Made by a program: the position numbers and the translations under genes
Assembly (NCBI GenBank): GCA_020442915.1
Contig: JAGRJD010000043.1
Location: forward strand, 1-60,813
Length of the DNA: 60,813 nt
Direction of reading: 5' to 3'
Origin: Thiothrix sp.
Lineage (GTDB): Bacteria; Pseudomonadota; Gammaproteobacteria; Thiotrichales; Thiotrichaceae
Shown: piece after piece, positions 35,044 to 46,090 of the stretch
How positions within the stretch are numbered: position 1 is the stretch's first letter
How the letters are laid out: the number at the start of each line of letters is the position of its first letter
The notes under the pieces: generated by a model
Seen by the model: only the letters and a program-made list of their open reading frames with translations
Told to the model about the DNA's origin: nothing
Database searches by the model: none

Positions 35044-35654
35044 TCGGATTGTTACGCGGCAGGGTCATCTGGAAACAGCCCCCCGAACTCCTGCTGGATG
35101 TCAACGGTGTCGGCTACGAGCTGCAGGCATCCATGAATACCTTTTACAACCTGCCCCCGGATGCCGACGACACCACAGTTACCATCTACACCCACTTCGT
35201 GGTGCGCGAGGATGCCCAGATACTGTTTGGCTTCAGTTCACTGGAAGAGCGCACTCTTTTCCGCCTGCTGCTGAAAGTCAACGGGATCGGCCCCAAGATG
35301 GCACTGGCAGTGGTTTCCGGCATGACGGCGGGTGAATTTGCCCGTTTTGTGCAGGCGGGTGATGTTGCCGCCCTGAGCCGGATTCCGGGAGTCGGCAAGA
35401 AAACCGCCGAGCGCATGATTGTGGAAATGCGTGACCGGCTGACAGGGCTGGATGCCGACGCAGGCAACACAGGCATGCAGGCGCCTCCCGCTTTCATTTC
35501 CCCCTCCCAATCCCCCCTGGATGAAGCCACACATGCCTTGGTGGCACTCGGCTACAAGCCGGCCCAGATCAGTCGCATGCTGGCTCCGCTGGAAAACAGC
35601 GGCCTGCCGGTTGAAGAAATGATCCGTCAGGCCCTGCGCGCCAGCCTGGGCTGA
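35040..35654 (+). CDS. ruvA: Holliday junction DNA helicase subunit RuvA
   Basis: Tetrameric junction-binding subunit that loads RuvB. The 204-residue protein begins MIGLLRG and has an OB-like N-terminal domain, two helix-hairpin-helix motifs (VNGIGPKMAL and IPGVGKKTAER) and the flexible linker plus RuvB-contacting C-terminal domain (DEATHALVALGYKPAQ). The ATG overlaps the ruvC stop (ATGA). ruvB, which normally follows, is missing here; instead comes an intergenic region with a sigma-54-driven RNA. Confidence 0.96.
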   Translation: MIGLLRGRVIWKQPPELLLDVNGVGYELQASMNTFYNLPPDADDTTVTIYTHFVVREDAQILFGFSSLEERTLFRLLLKVNGIGPKMALAVVSGMTAGEFARFVQAGDVAALSRIPGVGKKTAERMIVEMRDRLTGLDADAGNTGMQAPPAFISPSQSPLDEATHALVALGYKPAQISRMLAPLENSGLPVEEMIRQALRASLG

Positions 35655-35698
35655 ACCCCGGCCTGCGCGGATACCTCTCCCCTTTTTTGCTGACACCC

Positions 35699-35781
35699 TG
35701 TCACCAAAGTGTCACTAATCAGTGTGTATTTGTCACATGTTGCAGCCGTTTTGTCAAAAACTGACAAAACGGCAGTGTCAC
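35699..35781. promoter_or_regulatory. Enhancer-like region with 12-bp inverted repeat and phased TGTCAC motifs
   Basis: GCCGTTTTGTCA-AAAAC-TGACAAAACGGC at 35745-35773 is a perfect 12-bp inverted repeat. TGTCAC also occurs at 35699, 35710, 35731 and 35776, with TGTCAA at 35752; several intervals (11, 21, 21) are near multiples of a helical turn. The cluster lies about 80-160 bases upstream of the sigma-54 promoter, where an AAA+ activator would bind. The activator is unknown. Confidence 0.6.
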
Positions 35782-35855
35782 TTCACATTCATAAAATCAA
35801 AGAATATTAAATAAATTTAATTAATTTCAAAATCTTACCCTGTTCCGGCCCAGGC

Positions 35856-35871
35856 TGGCACAGGGGTTGCA
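35856..35871 (+). promoter_or_regulatory. Sigma-54 (-24/-12) promoter
   Basis: TGGCAC, five bases, TTGCA: an exact match to the RpoN consensus TGGCAC-N5-TTGCA. GG is at 35857-35858 and GC at 35869-35870, giving a start near 35882. An AT-rich stretch upstream (35786-35835) could aid looping by an activator. Confidence 0.87.
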
Positions 35872-35881
35872 TTATTACAGA

Positions 35882-36228
35882 CAAGGGACAACAACGAAAA
35901 CAAGAAAGGGTTAACGGATTAAGTTACAACGAACCTGAAAAAAGCGGGACAGAAAAACAACAAAAAACAGCCCGCAAATGACCAACTGGACGCAGAAGCC
36001 AGCCGTCTTCAGGTTCAAACCAGCTCAACAGCAAGCCCTAAGAGGCAGACGAGAAAGTTTATCAAAACCTAAAAATAAAAAGCTTTCCATGCCTCGACTC
36101 CTGATACCCCTCCCTGTTCGCAGGGAGGGGAACTTTAGGAAAAGGCAGACGCTGGAGCACAGAACAAACCCCACAGAGGTCAACGACCTCGCCCCCTGGA
36201 ACCCCGGTTTCAGGGGGATTTTTCTTTT
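35882..36228 (+). ncRNA. Structured sigma-54-dependent RNA with AAnAAnAA motifs (CrcZ-like)
   Basis: About 350 nt without a plausible coding frame. A-rich Hfq/Crc-type motifs: AACAAGAA (35899-35906), AACAACAA (35956-35963), AAAAATAA (36071-36078). Structure: GAACCTGAA (35931-35939) pairs with TTCAGGTTC (36008-36016) and encloses GCGGG/CCCGC (35944-35948/35971-35975), whose loop presents AACAACAA. Then come a 10-bp UUCG hairpin (36107-36130), GAGGTC-AAC-GACCTC (36176-36190) and a terminator. Pseudomonas CrcZ/CrcY also use RpoN promoters and such motifs to sequester Hfq-Crc; homology is not shown, only shared design. Confidence 0.72.
36192..36228 (+). terminator. Factor-independent terminator of the sigma-54 RNA
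   Basis: CCCCCTGGAAC... pairs with ...GTTTCAGGGGG (36192-36217, 11-12 bp with one G-U), followed by ATTTTTCTTTT. It lies between the RNA and the convergent rng gene. Confidence 0.88.
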
Positions 36229-36314
36229 GGAACTCATCCTTCCGGCAGGACATTACACCTTCCGCGAACAGGCCATCAGGTCAGGGCGGTGGATGCCGGC
36301 TTGTACAAAGAGAG

Positions 36315-37814
36315 CTACAGCAGCACCACATCAAACTGCTCCTGGGTATACAGCGCCTCGACCTGCAGCCGGATCGGAATGGCGACAAACTCCTGCAGTT
36401 CGGCCAGACTGTCAGACTCCTCATCCACCAGCAGGTCAATCACATCCTGTGATCCCAGCACCAGCAGTTCGCGTGCATCAAACTGGCGCACGGCCCGCAG
36501 CACCTCACGGAAAATTTCATAACACACGGTTTCCGCCGTTTTGATGTAGCCCCGCCCGTGACAGACTGAACAGGGCTCGCACAGAACATGCTCCAGGCTC
36601 TCGCGTGTGCGCTTGCGCGTCATCTCGATCAGCCCCAGCGGTGACACATCACAGATATAGGTTTTGGCGTAATCCTTTTCCAGCTCGCGTGACAGGGTTT
36701 TCATCACCTGATGGCGGTGGTCCGCCTGCAGCATGTCGATAAAATCCAGAATGATGATGCCGCCCAGGTTGCGTAGCCGCAGCTGGCGTGCGATGGCCTG
36801 GGCTGCCTCCAGATTGGTGCGGAAAATGGTCTCTTCCAGATTGCGGCTGCCGACAAACCCGCCGGTATTGACGTCAATGGTGGTCATGGCTTCAGTCTGG
36901 TCGATCATCAGATAACCGCCGGACTTGAGCGGGACCTTGCGGTGCAGGGACTTCTGGATTTCCTCCTCAACCCCGTGCAGATCAAAAATCGGGCGCTCCC
37001 CCGGATAATGCTCGATATTGTACGCCAGATCGGGAATGTACTTGTTGCAGAACTCGATTACCTTCAACGCCGTTTCGCGCGAGTCGATCAGCACACGTCC
37101 GATCGGCTCCCCCACCATGTCACGCAGCACCCGCAACACCAGCGGCAGGTCCGAATACACCAGCTTGGGCGAACTGGTCGCGGCTGCCGACTCTTCGATA
37201 TTGCTCCAGAGCTTGCGCAGGAATTTCATGTCACGACGCAGCAGGTCTTCGGACACGCCATCGGCTGCCGTGCGCACGATATAGCCGAAACGGTCATCCA
37301 GCTCTTCGCGCAGGCTCAAAACCAGGGCGCGCAGGCGTTCACGTTCCTCGGAAGCCTCGATCTTGCTGGAAATGCCGAGATTGCCGTTATCCGGCATCAG
37401 TACCAGATAGCGTGACGGAATGGTCACATAAGTGGTCAGGCGGGCTCCCTTGGTCCCGAGCGGGTCCTTGATCACCTGTACCAGCAGGGTCTTGCCTTCA
37501 TGCAGCAGTTCACCGATGCTCGGACTCCCCTTGCCCGGTGTTTTGGAGGGTACGACCGCCCCCTCCATCCCCAGCTCATCCATGGCCGGCCCGGTCAGGT
37601 CGGAGGCATGCAAGAATGCCGACTTCTCCAGTCCGATGTCAATGAAAGCCGCCTCCATGCCAGGCAGTACCCGTGACACCCTGCCCTTGTAGATATTCCC
37701 CACAATCCCGCGCCGGGAAGTACGCTCAATCAGGATTTCCTGCAGAATGCCGTTTTCCAGCAGGACAGCCCGTGACTCCTGGGGCGTGATATTGATCAAA
37801 AGCTCCGCACTCAT
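36315..37814 (-). CDS. rng: Ribonuclease G
   Basis: Endoribonuclease for 16S rRNA 5'-end maturation and mRNA decay. The 499 residues comprise an S1 domain (about 35-125) with an insertion containing PSKTPGKGSPS, an RNase H-like region, and the catalytic DNase I-like domain with metal-binding aspartates in TIDVNTGGF and LDFIDM. The zinc-link cysteines appear as CEPCSVCHGRG. It lacks the long C-terminal scaffold of RNase E. It is the last gene of the proA-nadD-rsfS-rlmH-maf-rng run, 21 bases after maf. Confidence 0.95.
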   Translation of the reverse strand: MSAELLINITPQESRAVLLENGILQEILIERTSRRGIVGNIYKGRVSRVLPGMEAAFIDIGLEKSAFLHASDLTGPAMDELGMEGAVVPSKTPGKGSPSIGELLHEGKTLLVQVIKDPLGTKGARLTTYVTIPSRYLVLMPDNGNLGISSKIEASEERERLRALVLSLREELDDRFGYIVRTAADGVSEDLLRRDMKFLRKLWSNIEESAAATSSPKLVYSDLPLVLRVLRDMVGEPIGRVLIDSRETALKVIEFCNKYIPDLAYNIEHYPGERPIFDLHGVEEEIQKSLHRKVPLKSGGYLMIDQTEAMTTIDVNTGGFVGSRNLEETIFRTNLEAAQAIARQLRLRNLGGIIILDFIDMLQADHRHQVMKTLSRELEKDYAKTYICDVSPLGLIEMTRKRTRESLEHVLCEPCSVCHGRGYIKTAETVCYEIFREVLRAVRQFDARELLVLGSQDVIDLLVDEESDSLAELQEFVAIPIRLQVEALYTQEQFDVVLL

Positions 37815-37835
37815 GCAAACCTCACAATGCCGGCT

Positions 37836-38426
37836 TCAAGGCTGCGCCGGTGGCAGCGGAAAAATACCGGCAGTCGCCAGCAGCTGCGCGGTCTCAAACA
37901 GCGGCAGGCCCATGACACCGGAATAGGAACCTTCCAGACGTTCGACAAACACCGCCCCCAGCCCCTGTACCGCATAGGCACCCGCCTTGTCACGCGGCTC
38001 GCCCTGAGCCCAGTAGGCCAGGATTTCCGCCTCTGCCAGTTCCCGAAACCAGACCCGGCTCCGGTTCAGGCGCACCCTGGTTCCCTGGCTGCTGCACAAT
38101 GCCACCGCCGTCAGGACCTCGTGCATGCGCCCGGACATCCGCTTCAGCATGGCACGGGCACTTTCAAATCCGTCCGGCTTGACCAGCAGGATGCCATCCA
38201 CTACCCCGAGGGTATCCGCCCCCAGCACCGGCAGGGTGCGATCCGTATCATCCCAGACGGCCTGCGCCTTGGCCCGGGCCAGCCGCAGCACCAATGCCTC
38301 GGGAGTCTCCCCGGCCTGTGCACTTTCATCCACATCCGCAGTCTGCACCCGGTAACGGATGCCGATCTGGTCCAGCAGTTCACGCCTGCGCGGTGAACCC
38401 GAGGCCAGCATCACCTGTATGCCCAT
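37836..38426 (-). CDS. maf: Maf-family nucleotide pyrophosphatase
   Basis: House-cleaning enzyme that hydrolyses dTTP/UTP or modified nucleotides to monophosphates. The 196-residue protein has the N-terminal ASGSPRRRELL motif, the GADT segment (LGADTLGVVDG, where most homologues have GADTVV) and KAGAYAVQGLGAVFVERLEGSYSGVMGLPL (partly quoted: GAYAVQG and GSYSGVMGLPL). The downstream rng is its usual neighbour. Confidence 0.93.
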   Translation of the reverse strand: MGIQVMLASGSPRRRELLDQIGIRYRVQTADVDESAQAGETPEALVLRLARAKAQAVWDDTDRTLPVLGADTLGVVDGILLVKPDGFESARAMLKRMSGRMHEVLTAVALCSSQGTRVRLNRSRVWFRELAEAEILAYWAQGEPRDKAGAYAVQGLGAVFVERLEGSYSGVMGLPLFETAQLLATAGIFPLPPAQP

Positions 38427-38444
38427 GTCTGCAACCCGTTTGAT

Positions 38445-38933
38445 TTATTGATAACCTGTCTGATCCCCACGATGGTAGGGATGATTGGCAAGAATGCTCC
38501 AGGCCCGGAACAGCTGCTCGGCCAGAATCACACGCACCAGCGGGTGCGGAAAGGTCAGTGCCGACAGCGACCAGCGCAGGTCGGCACGTGCAAGACAGGC
38601 CGCCGACAATCCGTCCGGGCCACCAACCAGCAGCGCCACATCACGTCCGGACTGCAGCCACTGCTCCAGTTCACCGGCCAGTTTCTCCGTTGACCAGCTG
38701 CGTCCCTGCACATCCAGGGCGATGACCAGACAGCCATCCGGTATCGCCGCCAGCAGCCGGCTGCCTTCACGCTCGCGGATGCGCCTGACATCAGCCTGCC
38801 GCCCGCGTTTTTCCGGGGCAAGTTCCCGGATCAGTAGCTGGCAGTGCGGCGGCAGGCGTGCAGCATAAGCAGTGCTGGCTTCCTGCACCCAGGCAGGCAT
38901 GCGCGTACCGACCGCCAGCAGGTGGATACGCAC
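38445..38933 (-). CDS. rlmH: 23S rRNA pseudouridine-1915 N3-methyltransferase RlmH
   Basis: SPOUT methyltransferase acting on helix 69 of assembled 70S ribosomes. The 162-residue protein shows the SAM-knot signature LLVGGPDG and the C-terminal LSALTFPHPLVRVILAEQLFRAW region (quoted in part: LTFPHPLVRV) ending NHPYHRG. It is about seven residues longer than E. coli RlmH. The GTG start at 38933 overlaps the rsfS stop by one base (TAGTG), implying coupling. Confidence 0.95.
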   Translation of the reverse strand: MRIHLLAVGTRMPAWVQEASTAYAARLPPHCQLLIRELAPEKRGRQADVRRIREREGSRLLAAIPDGCLVIALDVQGRSWSTEKLAGELEQWLQSGRDVALLVGGPDGLSAACLARADLRWSLSALTFPHPLVRVILAEQLFRAWSILANHPYHRGDQTGYQ

Positions 38934-39289
38934 TAACCGGCCCTGCTCGCGCCATAGACCTCAGCCGGGGGCTCGCCCCATAATTTTTCCAGATTGTAAA
39001 AGGCGCGGACATGCGGCAGCATCACATGCACCACCATGTCATTCAGGTCGACCAGCACCCACTCCGATTCACGCTCGCCTTCCGTACCCAGAGGTGCTTG
39101 TCCTGCGGCCCTGGCTTTGAGCGCCACCGACTCGGCCAGCGCCCGGACATGGCGGGTCGAAGTGCCGGTGGCGATGACCATGCTGTCGGTAATGCTGGAC
39201 CGGCCCCTGACATCCAGCAGGATCACATCCTGCGCTTTCAGGTCATCCAGCGCATTCAGCACCAGTTGTTGCAATTGTTCGAGTTCCAT
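38933..39289 (-). CDS. rsfS: Ribosomal silencing factor RsfS
   Basis: Binds ribosomal protein L14 and blocks subunit joining when nutrients run low. The 118-residue protein has the family features DVRGRSSITDSMVIATGTS, WVLVDLNDMVVHVM and the C-terminal FYNLEKLWG. It is followed by rlmH with overlapping codons, and preceded by nadD eight bases upstream, the standard arrangement. Confidence 0.95.
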   Translation of the reverse strand: MELEQLQQLVLNALDDLKAQDVILLDVRGRSSITDSMVIATGTSTRHVRALAESVALKARAAGQAPLGTEGERESEWVLVDLNDMVVHVMLPHVRAFYNLEKLWGEPPAEVYGASRAG

Positions 39290-39297
39290 TAATACCT

Positions 39298-39918
39298 TCA
39301 GTGTTGATAAAGATTGCGCGCACCGATGTAACGGCGGACCCGGTCCGGTAACAGGTAGCGGATGCTGCCGCCGCTGTTGCAGCGTGCCCTTATGAATGTA
39401 GCAGAGATGTCGAGCTGGGTCACAGCCTGAAACGCGATGCGCCCGGCAGGCAACTGATTCAGCTCACAATTGTGCTGCACCCGGCTGTCGGCATACCAGT
39501 CGGCGGGGTCGGGCATGTAACCGGGACGGTGCACCACGATCAGGTGCGCCAGCGTCAGTATGGCTTCCCAGCGGTGCCAGCTCCGGAAGCCCAGAAAGGC
39601 ATCCATGCCCATGACAAACCCGATCGGTATCCGGGTGCCGAACTCATCCCGCAGTGACTGCAGGGTGTCGACCGTATAGGACGCCCCGGCCCGCTCCAGC
39701 TCGCGGGCATCTGCCACAAAGCGGGCTTCATTGCCGATGGCCAGCCGCAGCATTTCGAAGCGCTCACGGGCACTGGCTTGTGGCTGGGGCCGGTGCGGCG
39801 GGATATTGCCCGGAATCAGGTGCAGGCGTGTCAGCCCGCAGCCTTCCACGATTTCCAGCGCCGTGCGCAGGTGCCCGAAATGGATGGGGTCAAAGGTTCC
39901 CCCCATGACGCCGATCAT
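39298..39918 (-). CDS. nadD: Nicotinate-nucleotide adenylyltransferase NadD
   Basis: Adenylates nicotinate mononucleotide in NAD synthesis. The 206-residue protein has the nucleotidyltransferase motif [20 protein letters not shown] and the C-terminal ATP-binding DISATFIR (usual ISSTxIR). Its ATG overlaps the proA stop by four bases. Confidence 0.95.
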   Translation of the reverse strand: MIGVMGGTFDPIHFGHLRTALEIVEGCGLTRLHLIPGNIPPHRPQPQASARERFEMLRLAIGNEARFVADARELERAGASYTVDTLQSLRDEFGTRIPIGFVMGMDAFLGFRSWHRWEAILTLAHLIVVHRPGYMPDPADWYADSRVQHNCELNQLPAGRIAFQAVTQLDISATFIRARCNSGGSIRYLLPDRVRRYIGARNLYQH

Positions 39919-41171
39919 GTACGGATCTGCCCGTCACCCAGTACCACATATTTCTGTGAGGTCAGCCCTTCCAGTCCGACCGGACCACGGGCATGCAGCT
40001 TGTCGGTGCTGACACCGATCTCGGCCCCGAGGCCGTATTCAAACCCGTCGGCAAAGCGGGTCGAGGCATTGACCATCACCGAACTGGAGTCCACTTCACG
40101 CAGGAAGCGCCGTGCACGGGTGTAGTTGGTGGTGATGATGGCATCGCTGTGGTGCGAGCCATAGGTGTTGATGTGTTCGATGGCGGCTACCATGTCAGCC
40201 ACCACCCGGATCGACAGGATCGGGGCCAGGTACTCGGTACGCCAGTCTTCCCCGGTGGCGGGAATGGCAGCGGGCAGAATGGCACGGGTACGCTCACAAC
40301 CCCGCAGCTCCACCCCCGCAGCACCCATGGCATCCGCCAGTCGTGGCAGCATCATGTCCGCCACCCCTTCCGCCACCAGCAGGGTTTCCAGGGTATTGCA
40401 GGTGCCGTAACGCTGGGTCTTGGCATTCATGGTCACCCTGAGCGCCATATCCGGGTCCGTTTCGTCATCGATATAAACGTGACAGATACCATCCAGGTGC
40501 TTGATCACCGGAATGGCGGATTCACGGCTGACACGCTCGATCAGGCCCTTGCCCCCCCGTGGCACAATGACATCCACATAGTCGCTCATGCGCAGCAGCT
40601 CACCCACGGCAGCCCGGTCGGAAGTGCGGATCACCTGCACACACTGGGCAGGCAGGCCGGCAGCTTCCAGTCCCTGCTGCACACAGGCGGCAATGGCGGT
40701 ATTGGAGTGCAGGGCTTCGGAGCCACCACGCAGAATGGCGGCATTGCCGGACTTGAGGCACAGGGCAGCAGCATCAGCTGTCACATTCGGGCGTGACTCG
40801 TAAATGATGCCGACCACGCCCAGCGGGACCCGCATGCGCCCGACCTGAATCCCGGACGGGCGGTTGACAAAATCCGTCATGGTCCCGACCGGATCAGGTA
40901 GCTTCACGATCTGGCGCAAGCCTTCAGCCATGGTATGGATGGCCTTGTCAGTCAGTGCCAGACGGTCCAGCATGGCCGGTTCCAGCCCTTTGGCATGCCC
41001 GGCCTCCAGGTCCTGTGCATTCGCCTGTTTCAGGGTGGCTGTATTGTCCAGCAGTGCCTGTGCCATGCAATCCAGTGCGGCATTCTTGCTGGCGGTATCG
41101 GCACTGGCCAGAACGCGTGACGCCCTGCGTGCCTGCTGCCCGATCTCCAGCATGTATTTCTGTATGTCCAA
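39915..41171 (-). CDS. proA: Glutamate-5-semialdehyde dehydrogenase ProA
   Basis: Reduces gamma-glutamyl phosphate to glutamate semialdehyde in proline synthesis. About 418 residues, matching the usual length (417), if started at the TTG at 41171, which follows AGAGGACAG with ideal spacing. An ATG six codons further in is an alternative. The catalytic cysteine is in RYGTCNTLE; other motifs include [11 protein letters not shown] and [13 protein letters not shown]. First gene of the six-gene operon; proB is not adjacent. Confidence 0.94.
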   Translation of the reverse strand: MDIQKYMLEIGQQARRASRVLASADTASKNAALDCMAQALLDNTATLKQANAQDLEAGHAKGLEPAMLDRLALTDKAIHTMAEGLRQIVKLPDPVGTMTDFVNRPSGIQVGRMRVPLGVVGIIYESRPNVTADAAALCLKSGNAAILRGGSEALHSNTAIAACVQQGLEAAGLPAQCVQVIRTSDRAAVGELLRMSDYVDVIVPRGGKGLIERVSRESAIPVIKHLDGICHVYIDDETDPDMALRVTMNAKTQRYGTCNTLETLLVAEGVADMMLPRLADAMGAAGVELRGCERTRAILPAAIPATGEDWRTEYLAPILSIRVVADMVAAIEHINTYGSHHSDAIITTNYTRARRFLREVDSSSVMVNASTRFADGFEYGLGAEIGVSTDKLHARGPVGLEGLTSQKYVVLGDGQIRT

Positions 41172-41224
41172 AACTGTCCTCTTTCCCGCAAATGGGCGTT
41201 GATCCGGACCTGAGTATATCAGCT

Positions 41225-42136
41225 TCATTCCCAGCCCAGAAAATCCGTCATCAGTTCGGTCATTTCATCCGCGTACAGGTCCATGAAAAAATGATCGGCC
41301 CCATCGATGGTCTCCAGACGCAGATTATCCTGCTGTACACCGGCCAGCCGTGCCGGCAGATCAGGCACCACCTCATCGGCACTGCCCATGATCAGCAATA
41401 CCGGTCGGGTGATCAGGGGCAGCAGGGTCGGGGTATCACGGCGTTCATCCGGCTGGTAATAACCCAGAAAGGCGGCAGCCGTGACCCTGGCCTGCTCACA
41501 GTAGACAAAACCCGGCACTGTCAGCACGGTATCGCTCTTGCCGGCATCCACCAGCGCCTGTGCCTGCTTCAGCACCGCATCCAGCGCAGTGCCATAACGC
41601 GGTTCATAGGCTTCGGCCTCCCTGTCCGCCGTCCAGGTGGCCGGTGCCACCAGAATCACCTTGTCCAGCACCGGATCATCATTGTGTTCGCTGGCAAACC
41701 AGGCCACCTGATTCCCGCCCCGCGAGTGTCCCCAGGCGGCCACCCGGCTCACGCCCTGCGCCTTGAGCCACGCCATCCAGGCATTGAGTTCCGCCACCGC
41801 ATCCCCATGTTGGTGGTGGTGCTCAATGGCACAGTCGAGCATGCCCTCCGAGCGCCGGTCAATGCCATAGCCCAGATTCACGGTCAGGGTATTGTAGCCG
41901 GCCTCATTCAGCAGTCCGGATACGGTTTTGACAATTTCCATGCGGTTATGGGCCAGGGTGCCGTGCAGCATCAGTACCGCACCATCCTGCGGTCCCCTGC
42001 CATCCGCCAGATTCCAGTCCGCCCGCAATGACAGGCCCTCATGCTCGATACTGACCTCCTCGGCCTGCAGCGGCGTGACCAGCCCTGCCATTACTGCCAT
42101 CACGGACAACAACCCTGCCTGCAACAAACGATACAT
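41225..42136 (-). CDS. Exported alpha/beta hydrolase
   Basis: A 303-residue protein with a Sec-type signal peptide ([18 protein letters not shown]... ending PLQA before EEVSIEH). Triad: nucleophile in GHSRGG, acid in MGSADEV, histidine in [16 protein letters not shown] supplies the oxyanion hole. It is related to DUF3530/dienelactone-hydrolase-like proteins. ATG at 42136 follows GGAGGAAAG. Substrate is unknown; a periplasmic esterase is likely. Confidence 0.85.
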   Translation of the reverse strand: MYRLLQAGLLSVMAVMAGLVTPLQAEEVSIEHEGLSLRADWNLADGRGPQDGAVLMLHGTLAHNRMEIVKTVSGLLNEAGYNTLTVNLGYGIDRRSEGMLDCAIEHHHQHGDAVAELNAWMAWLKAQGVSRVAAWGHSRGGNQVAWFASEHNDDPVLDKVILVAPATWTADREAEAYEPRYGTALDAVLKQAQALVDAGKSDTVLTVPGFVYCEQARVTAAAFLGYYQPDERRDTPTLLPLITRPVLLIMGSADEVVPDLPARLAGVQQDNLRLETIDGADHFFMDLYADEMTELMTDFLGWE

Positions 42137-42281
42137 GCTATCTTTCCTCCGGTTTCCGCGCTCAATACCCTGAGAACGCCATGAAAATAACTGATAAAGA
42201 CCCAACCCGTATGGAGTATAAATCCTGTCACTCCGAATCCCCACCCCCTTTCGGGATTGCGGGCATGCACCAACTTTGTGC

Positions 42282-42310
42282 TTGCCAGTGCAGGACCTTC
42301 TGCATATATA
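42282..42310 (+). promoter_or_regulatory. Sigma-70 promoter for the zinc metallopeptidase-like gene
   Basis: TTGCCA (42282-42287), 17-base spacer, TATATA (42305-42310), about 75 bases before the ATG at 42386. It lies in the divergent gap with the exported hydrolase. Confidence 0.5.
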
Positions 42311-42385
42311 CTTGCCTGCATCGTCAAACGCCGCTGTCCTGCCTGGCCGGTGGCTCCTCAAACCTGTAGCAAGACGGCATCCACC

Positions 42386-43423
42386 ATGAAGCGTTTCTAC
42401 TGTTCCTGTGGCCAGGAAATTTTTTTCGACAATACAATCTGTGTGGCCTGCGGTTCACAACTGGGCTTTGACCCCCTGAGCCGCGACATAATGGTGGCGG
42501 TACCGGATAACGGAAAGACAGCGCCGGTATGGCGCAGCAACGATGGACGCACGCTCCGGGGCTGCGAGCACCGCAGCTTTGCCACCCTGCCCTGTAACTG
42601 GCTGCTGGCTGCCGACGATGCCGATGACGATGTGGCGCAGTGCCGGTCCTGCCGCAGCACCCGAACCCTGCCCACCCTGAGCATCGAGGGTAATGCGGTT
42701 CGCCGGGCCAAGCTTGAGGAGGCCAAGCGCACCCTGTTCTATTCCCTGCTGCGGCTGAATCTGGTGGATGCCGAAGAGACGGAACAGGACATGGTTTTTG
42801 ATTTCGTGGAGGACCAGCGGATCAATCCGGAGGCCAAGGCCAAGATAGCGTACACCGGCCATGCCAATGGCGTGATCTCGATCAATGTGATCGAGGCCGA
42901 TGACAGTGAGCGGGTGCGCATGCAGGAGATGATGAACGAACGCTACCGAACCGTGATCGGCCACCTGCGTCATGAAAGCGGACATTATTACTGGGACCGC
43001 CTGATCCGCGATGACAAGCAGTGGCTGGCCCGTTTTCGTGCAGCCTTCGGGGATGAGTCCGGGTATCAGGAAGCCCTGAAACACTATTACGAACAGGGCG
43101 CGGAACCCGGCTGGGAAGGCAGCTTCATCAGTGCCTATGCCAGCAGCCACCCCTGGGAGGACTGGGCGGAAAGCTGGGCGCACTACCTGCACATGATGGC
43201 CACCCTGGAAACGGCAGCCTCCTTTGGTATGGTGGCGATTGATGCTGAAGTGGACAGCAACTTTGATGCGCTGCTGGCGGAGTGGACACGCCTGACCGTG
43301 CGCCTGAACGCGCTCAACCGCAGCATGGGCATGGGGGACGTCTATCCCTTTGTGCTCTCGAAAGCTTCCGGGGCCAAGCTGGCCTTCATTCATGAACGGG
43401 TCAAACAAAACACCATCAACTGA
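42386..43423 (+). CDS. Putative zinc-binding metallopeptidase with N-terminal zinc ribbon (DUF2248-type)
   Basis: About 345 residues. The N-terminus has four cysteine pairs suited to a rubredoxin-like ribbon: CSCGQ, CVACG and later C...QCRSCRS. The centre carries HESGH (about 196-200), an HExxH-type metal site, with further acidic/His candidates in DWAESWAHYLHMM. The family is annotated as putative zinc peptidases of unknown substrate; some lie beside transglutaminase or alpha-E genes, but not here. The start is the ATG in CCACCATGAAG; the ribosome site is weak. Confidence 0.86.
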   Translation: MKRFYCSCGQEIFFDNTICVACGSQLGFDPLSRDIMVAVPDNGKTAPVWRSNDGRTLRGCEHRSFATLPCNWLLAADDADDDVAQCRSCRSTRTLPTLSIEGNAVRRAKLEEAKRTLFYSLLRLNLVDAEETEQDMVFDFVEDQRINPEAKAKIAYTGHANGVISINVIEADDSERVRMQEMMNERYRTVIGHLRHESGHYYWDRLIRDDKQWLARFRAAFGDESGYQEALKHYYEQGAEPGWEGSFISAYASSHPWEDWAESWAHYLHMMATLETAASFGMVAIDAEVDSNFDALLAEWTRLTVRLNALNRSMGMGDVYPFVLSKASGAKLAFIHERVKQNTIN

Positions 43424-45884
<2,461 letters not shown>

Positions 45885-46057
45885 GGCTTGAAACCTTAAT
45901 AACCGTCAATCCGTTCCCGTGTTGCCTGGTGTGGCGCGGGAATGGCCGCATGCTGCCGGGCCATGAACGGAAAGCCACCCGCCAGTACCCCCCCGATTGT
46001 CCCGGCAGTGGATCACTGTTTTCCACCAGCCCGGCTTTATCCACCCCGCAGGCAAAC

Positions 46058-46063
46058 TATAAT
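46058..46063 (+). promoter_or_regulatory. -10 element of the Old Yellow Enzyme gene
   Basis: A perfect TATAAT, 27 bases before the ATG at 46091. The -35 region (TTTATC at 16 bases) is a poor match. Confidence 0.45.
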
Positions 46064-46090
46064 CTGTCTCCAAAATCATCAGGAGTTATC

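Noticed and set aside
36005..36025. GGTTCAAAC resembling a tRNA T-loop
   Set aside because: No acceptor, D or anticodon stem around it; the bases are explained by pairing with GAACCTGAA upstream.
35978..36544. A 188-residue open frame running from the sigma-54 RNA into rng
   Set aside because: It crosses the RNA hairpins and terminator, overlaps rng on the other strand, and has no ribosome site.
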